Shown: positions 6,176 through 7,310 of the stretch, piece by piece
How the letters are laid out: the number at the start of each line of letters is the position of its first letter
Position numbering within the stretch: position 1 is the first letter of the stretch
Origin: Clostridiales bacterium UBA1246
GTDB taxonomy: Bacteria; Bacillota; Clostridia; Oscillospirales; Oscillospiraceae
Assembly: GCA_002308315.1 (NCBI GenBank)
Contig: DBWE01000149.1
Span: forward strand, 19,476 to 26,785
Direction: 5' to 3'
Length of the DNA stretch: 7,310 bases
Translations under genes and position numbers: made by a program
Notes under the pieces: model-generated
Databases searched by the model: none
What the model was told of the DNA's origin: nothing
Seen by the model: only the letters and a program-made list of their open reading frames with translations

Positions 6176-6204
6176 TTGCCGAGGGTATTATTTTGCTGTA
6201 TACT
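6176..6204 (+). promoter_or_regulatory. Sigma-A-type promoter for the amidohydrolase-DUF368 pair
   Basis: TTGCCG (6176-6181), a 17-bp spacer and TATACT (6199-6204) make a near-consensus housekeeping promoter. The predicted start near 6211 gives a leader of about 30 bases, holding the ribosome binding site AGAAGG at 6226-6231, 8 bases before the ATG at 6240. Its -35 box lies 2 bp from the -35 box of the opposite promoter. Confidence 0.68.
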
Positions 6205-6239
6205 ACAATAATCCAGGTACGCGAAAGAAGGCTTCGGCA

Positions 6240-7100
6240 ATGTACAGCGAATGTCACGGCCACATCTTCATGGACGGCCGAAATTATAAGGAAGCAATGG
6301 ATCTGCACCGGCACGGCGTGGTCAGGCAGGTGATACGCGACCGCCTGCGCGCTCTGGCGGACAACGGGGTGACCTACTACCGCGACGGAGGCGACATACT
6401 CGGCGCGTCCGAATACGCCCGCGGGATCGCCGGGGAATACGGCATTGAATTCCGCGCCTGCCTTTTCGCCACGCACAAGCGGGGAAGCTACGGCGGCATC
6501 GTGGGCCGCGCCTTCGACGGTCCCGGCGAATTCTACGGGCTCGTCAAAAAGGCGAAGGCGGAAAAGGCCGATTTCATCAAGCTGATGATATCCGGAATAA
6601 TGGATTTTCAGAGCTTCGGAGGTCTCATGGGAGGCGGCCTCGATCCGGACGAGATACCGGAGCTGATTCGCATAGCCCACGGCGAGGGCTTCCGCGTGAT
6701 GACCCATACCAACGGCGCCGAAAGGATAAAGGCCGCTCTGGAGGCCGGCGCGGACAGCATTGAGCACGGCTATTTCGGCGACGACGAGTGCATACGCCTT
6801 TTTGCGGAAACGGGGGCTCTGTGGGTGCCCACTCTGGCCGCCACAGCCGGCTTTATCGGCCGGAGCGGCTTCGGCGAGGGCGTGGCGCAGGCCAACGTGG
6901 ACGATCAGAAGGCAAAGCTCGCGAAGGCCGCCGCGGCCGGCGTGCTGATAGCGGCCGGCTCCGACGCCGGCGCCTTCGGCGTGTCCCCCTCGGCCGGGAT
7001 AATCACCGAACACAGGCTGCTTGCCGAGGCGGGCGTCGGAGAGGATCTGATCGCCCGCGGCGACGCCGCCGTAAGAGAAAGGTTCGTTTATGGCCTCTGA
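6240..7100 (+). CDS. Compact metal-dependent amidohydrolase
   Basis: The protein has 286 residues and belongs to the amidohydrolase superfamily (TIM barrel with a metal centre). The expected ligands appear in order: H6 and H8 in ECHGHIF (the H-x-H of strand 1), K114 in FIKLMISG (the usual place of the bridging carboxylated lysine), H156 in MTHTNG, H176 in SIEHGYF and D242 in AAGSDAG. The spacing resembles imidazolonepropionase- or prolidase-like members, but nothing visible fixes the substrate. Most relatives are about 400 residues and begin with a small beta domain; here the H-x-H is at residue 6 and the protein is essentially bare barrel. The start is supported by AGAAGG at 6226-6231 and the promoter upstream. 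The same frame is open far upstream, back to 4056, but only antisense to the SGNH and muramidase genes. The gene overlaps the following DUF368 gene by 11 bp, so the two are probably co-transcribed. It has no signal peptide, so it should be cytoplasmic. Confidence 0.88.
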   Translation: MYSECHGHIFMDGRNYKEAMDLHRHGVVRQVIRDRLRALADNGVTYYRDGGDILGASEYARGIAGEYGIEFRACLFATHKRGSYGGIVGRAFDGPGEFYGLVKKAKAEKADFIKLMISGIMDFQSFGGLMGGGLDPDEIPELIRIAHGEGFRVMTHTNGAERIKAALEAGADSIEHGYFGDDECIRLFAETGALWVPTLAATAGFIGRSGFGEGVAQANVDDQKAKLAKAAAAGVLIAAGSDAGAFGVSPSAGIITEHRLLAEAGVGEDLIARGDAAVRERFVYGL

Positions 7101-7310
7101 AAACCGATCCGCGCCCGTGCGCTTCATACTGCGCCTGATACAGGGCGCGGCGATAGGCGCGGCGGCGATACTCCCGGGGATAAGCGGCGGCGTGCTCAGC
7201 GTGGTCTTCGGCCTTTACCGTCCGCTGATGGCCCTTCTGGCCTCTCCCAAAAAAAATCTGAAAAAATACGCTTCTCTCTTCCTTCCCGTTGCCATAGGCT
7301 GGGCAGTGGG
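7090..7310 (+). CDS. DUF368 family membrane protein, N-terminal fragment (undecaprenyl-phosphate translocase PopT type; continues past right edge)
   Basis: The first 73 codons are present. After MASENRSAP, the sequence contains QGAAIGAAAILPGISGG (about 18-34). The G-x-x-x-G-x-A-x-x-[IL]-PG-x-SGG pattern is characteristic of DUF368 proteins. A probable membrane segment follows, then a lysine-rich loop (SPKKNLKKY, about 52-60) and the start of another hydrophobic segment. Members of this family (PopT) are reported to return the lipid carrier undecaprenyl phosphate across the membrane for reuse in wall-polymer synthesis, a role shared with DedA-family proteins. The ATG at 7090 lies inside the end of the amidohydrolase gene (11-bp overlap), with a modest purine-rich site (AGAGAAAGG, 7074-7082). 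This suggests translational coupling. The family call is firm; the transport role is taken from relatives. Confidence 0.9.
   Translation, partial: MASENRSAPVRFILRLIQGAAIGAAAILPGISGGVLSVVFGLYRPLMALLASPKKNLKKYASLFLPVAIGWAV

Noticed and set aside
4056..6239. A very long stop-free plus-strand frame running into the amidohydrolase gene
   Set aside because: It is antisense to the SGNH and muramidase genes, whose motifs are intact. Its translation shows no recognisable domain, and the amidohydrolase has its own promoter, ribosome binding site and start at 6240. The openness comes from high GC content.
1..7310. tRNA, rRNA, CRISPR arrays, insertion sequences, riboswitches
   Set aside because: I saw no tRNA-like cloverleaf, no regularly spaced repeats, no transposase motifs or terminal inverted repeats, and no leader long enough for a known riboswitch. 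The longest gene-free stretch is the 153-bp divergent gap at 6087-6239.

Overview
The window comes from a GC-rich, spore-forming Firmicute, most likely a member of the Clostridia. It carries the two dipicolinate synthase genes, which are known from endospore formers. The secreted proteins also carry Clostridia-style modules: a copper-amine-oxidase-like stalk, InlB-type repeats and a GH25 muramidase domain. Genes are tightly packed, with ribosome binding sites of the AGGAGG type. I cannot name a genus or species from the sequence alone.

Layout. Positions 1-77 (minus strand) hold the first 25 codons of a lipoate-protein ligase-like gene that runs off the left edge. Diverging from it is the plus-strand pair dpaA (158-901) and dpaB (919-1494), which makes the spore-core chelator dipicolinic acid. 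The pair ends at a perfect 13-bp hairpin (1514-1542), where it meets a three-gene minus-strand operon head-on. In transcription order that operon is a secreted SGNH hydrolase with two stalk repeats (6086-4788), an exported GH25 muramidase with two InlB-type repeats (4775-3063), and the bifunctional NAD(P)HX repair enzyme (3066-1549). The last two overlap by 4 bp. From 6240 a plus-strand pair leaves the window: a compact metal-dependent amidohydrolase (6240-7100), then the start of a DUF368/PopT-family membrane protein (7090 to the right edge).

Regulation. The 153-bp gap between the SGNH operon and the amidohydrolase contains two good housekeeping-type promoters placed back to back, with -35 boxes only 2 bp apart. 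A perfect 12-bp palindrome covers the predicted start site of the minus-strand promoter. An 8-bp stem-loop lies in the SGNH leader.

How the genes may work together. DpaA and DpaB act in the mother cell during sporulation. The SGNH and GH25 proteins are both exported and could act together on the cell wall or another extracellular polymer. DUF368 proteins recycle the lipid carrier used for wall synthesis. The NAD(P)HX repair gene looks like a housekeeping passenger in the operon. Known families explain all the coding sequence, and I see no convincing new biological system. The most interesting parts are the divergent control region, the unusual hairpin at 1514-1542, and the pairing of muramidase and esterase-like proteins.
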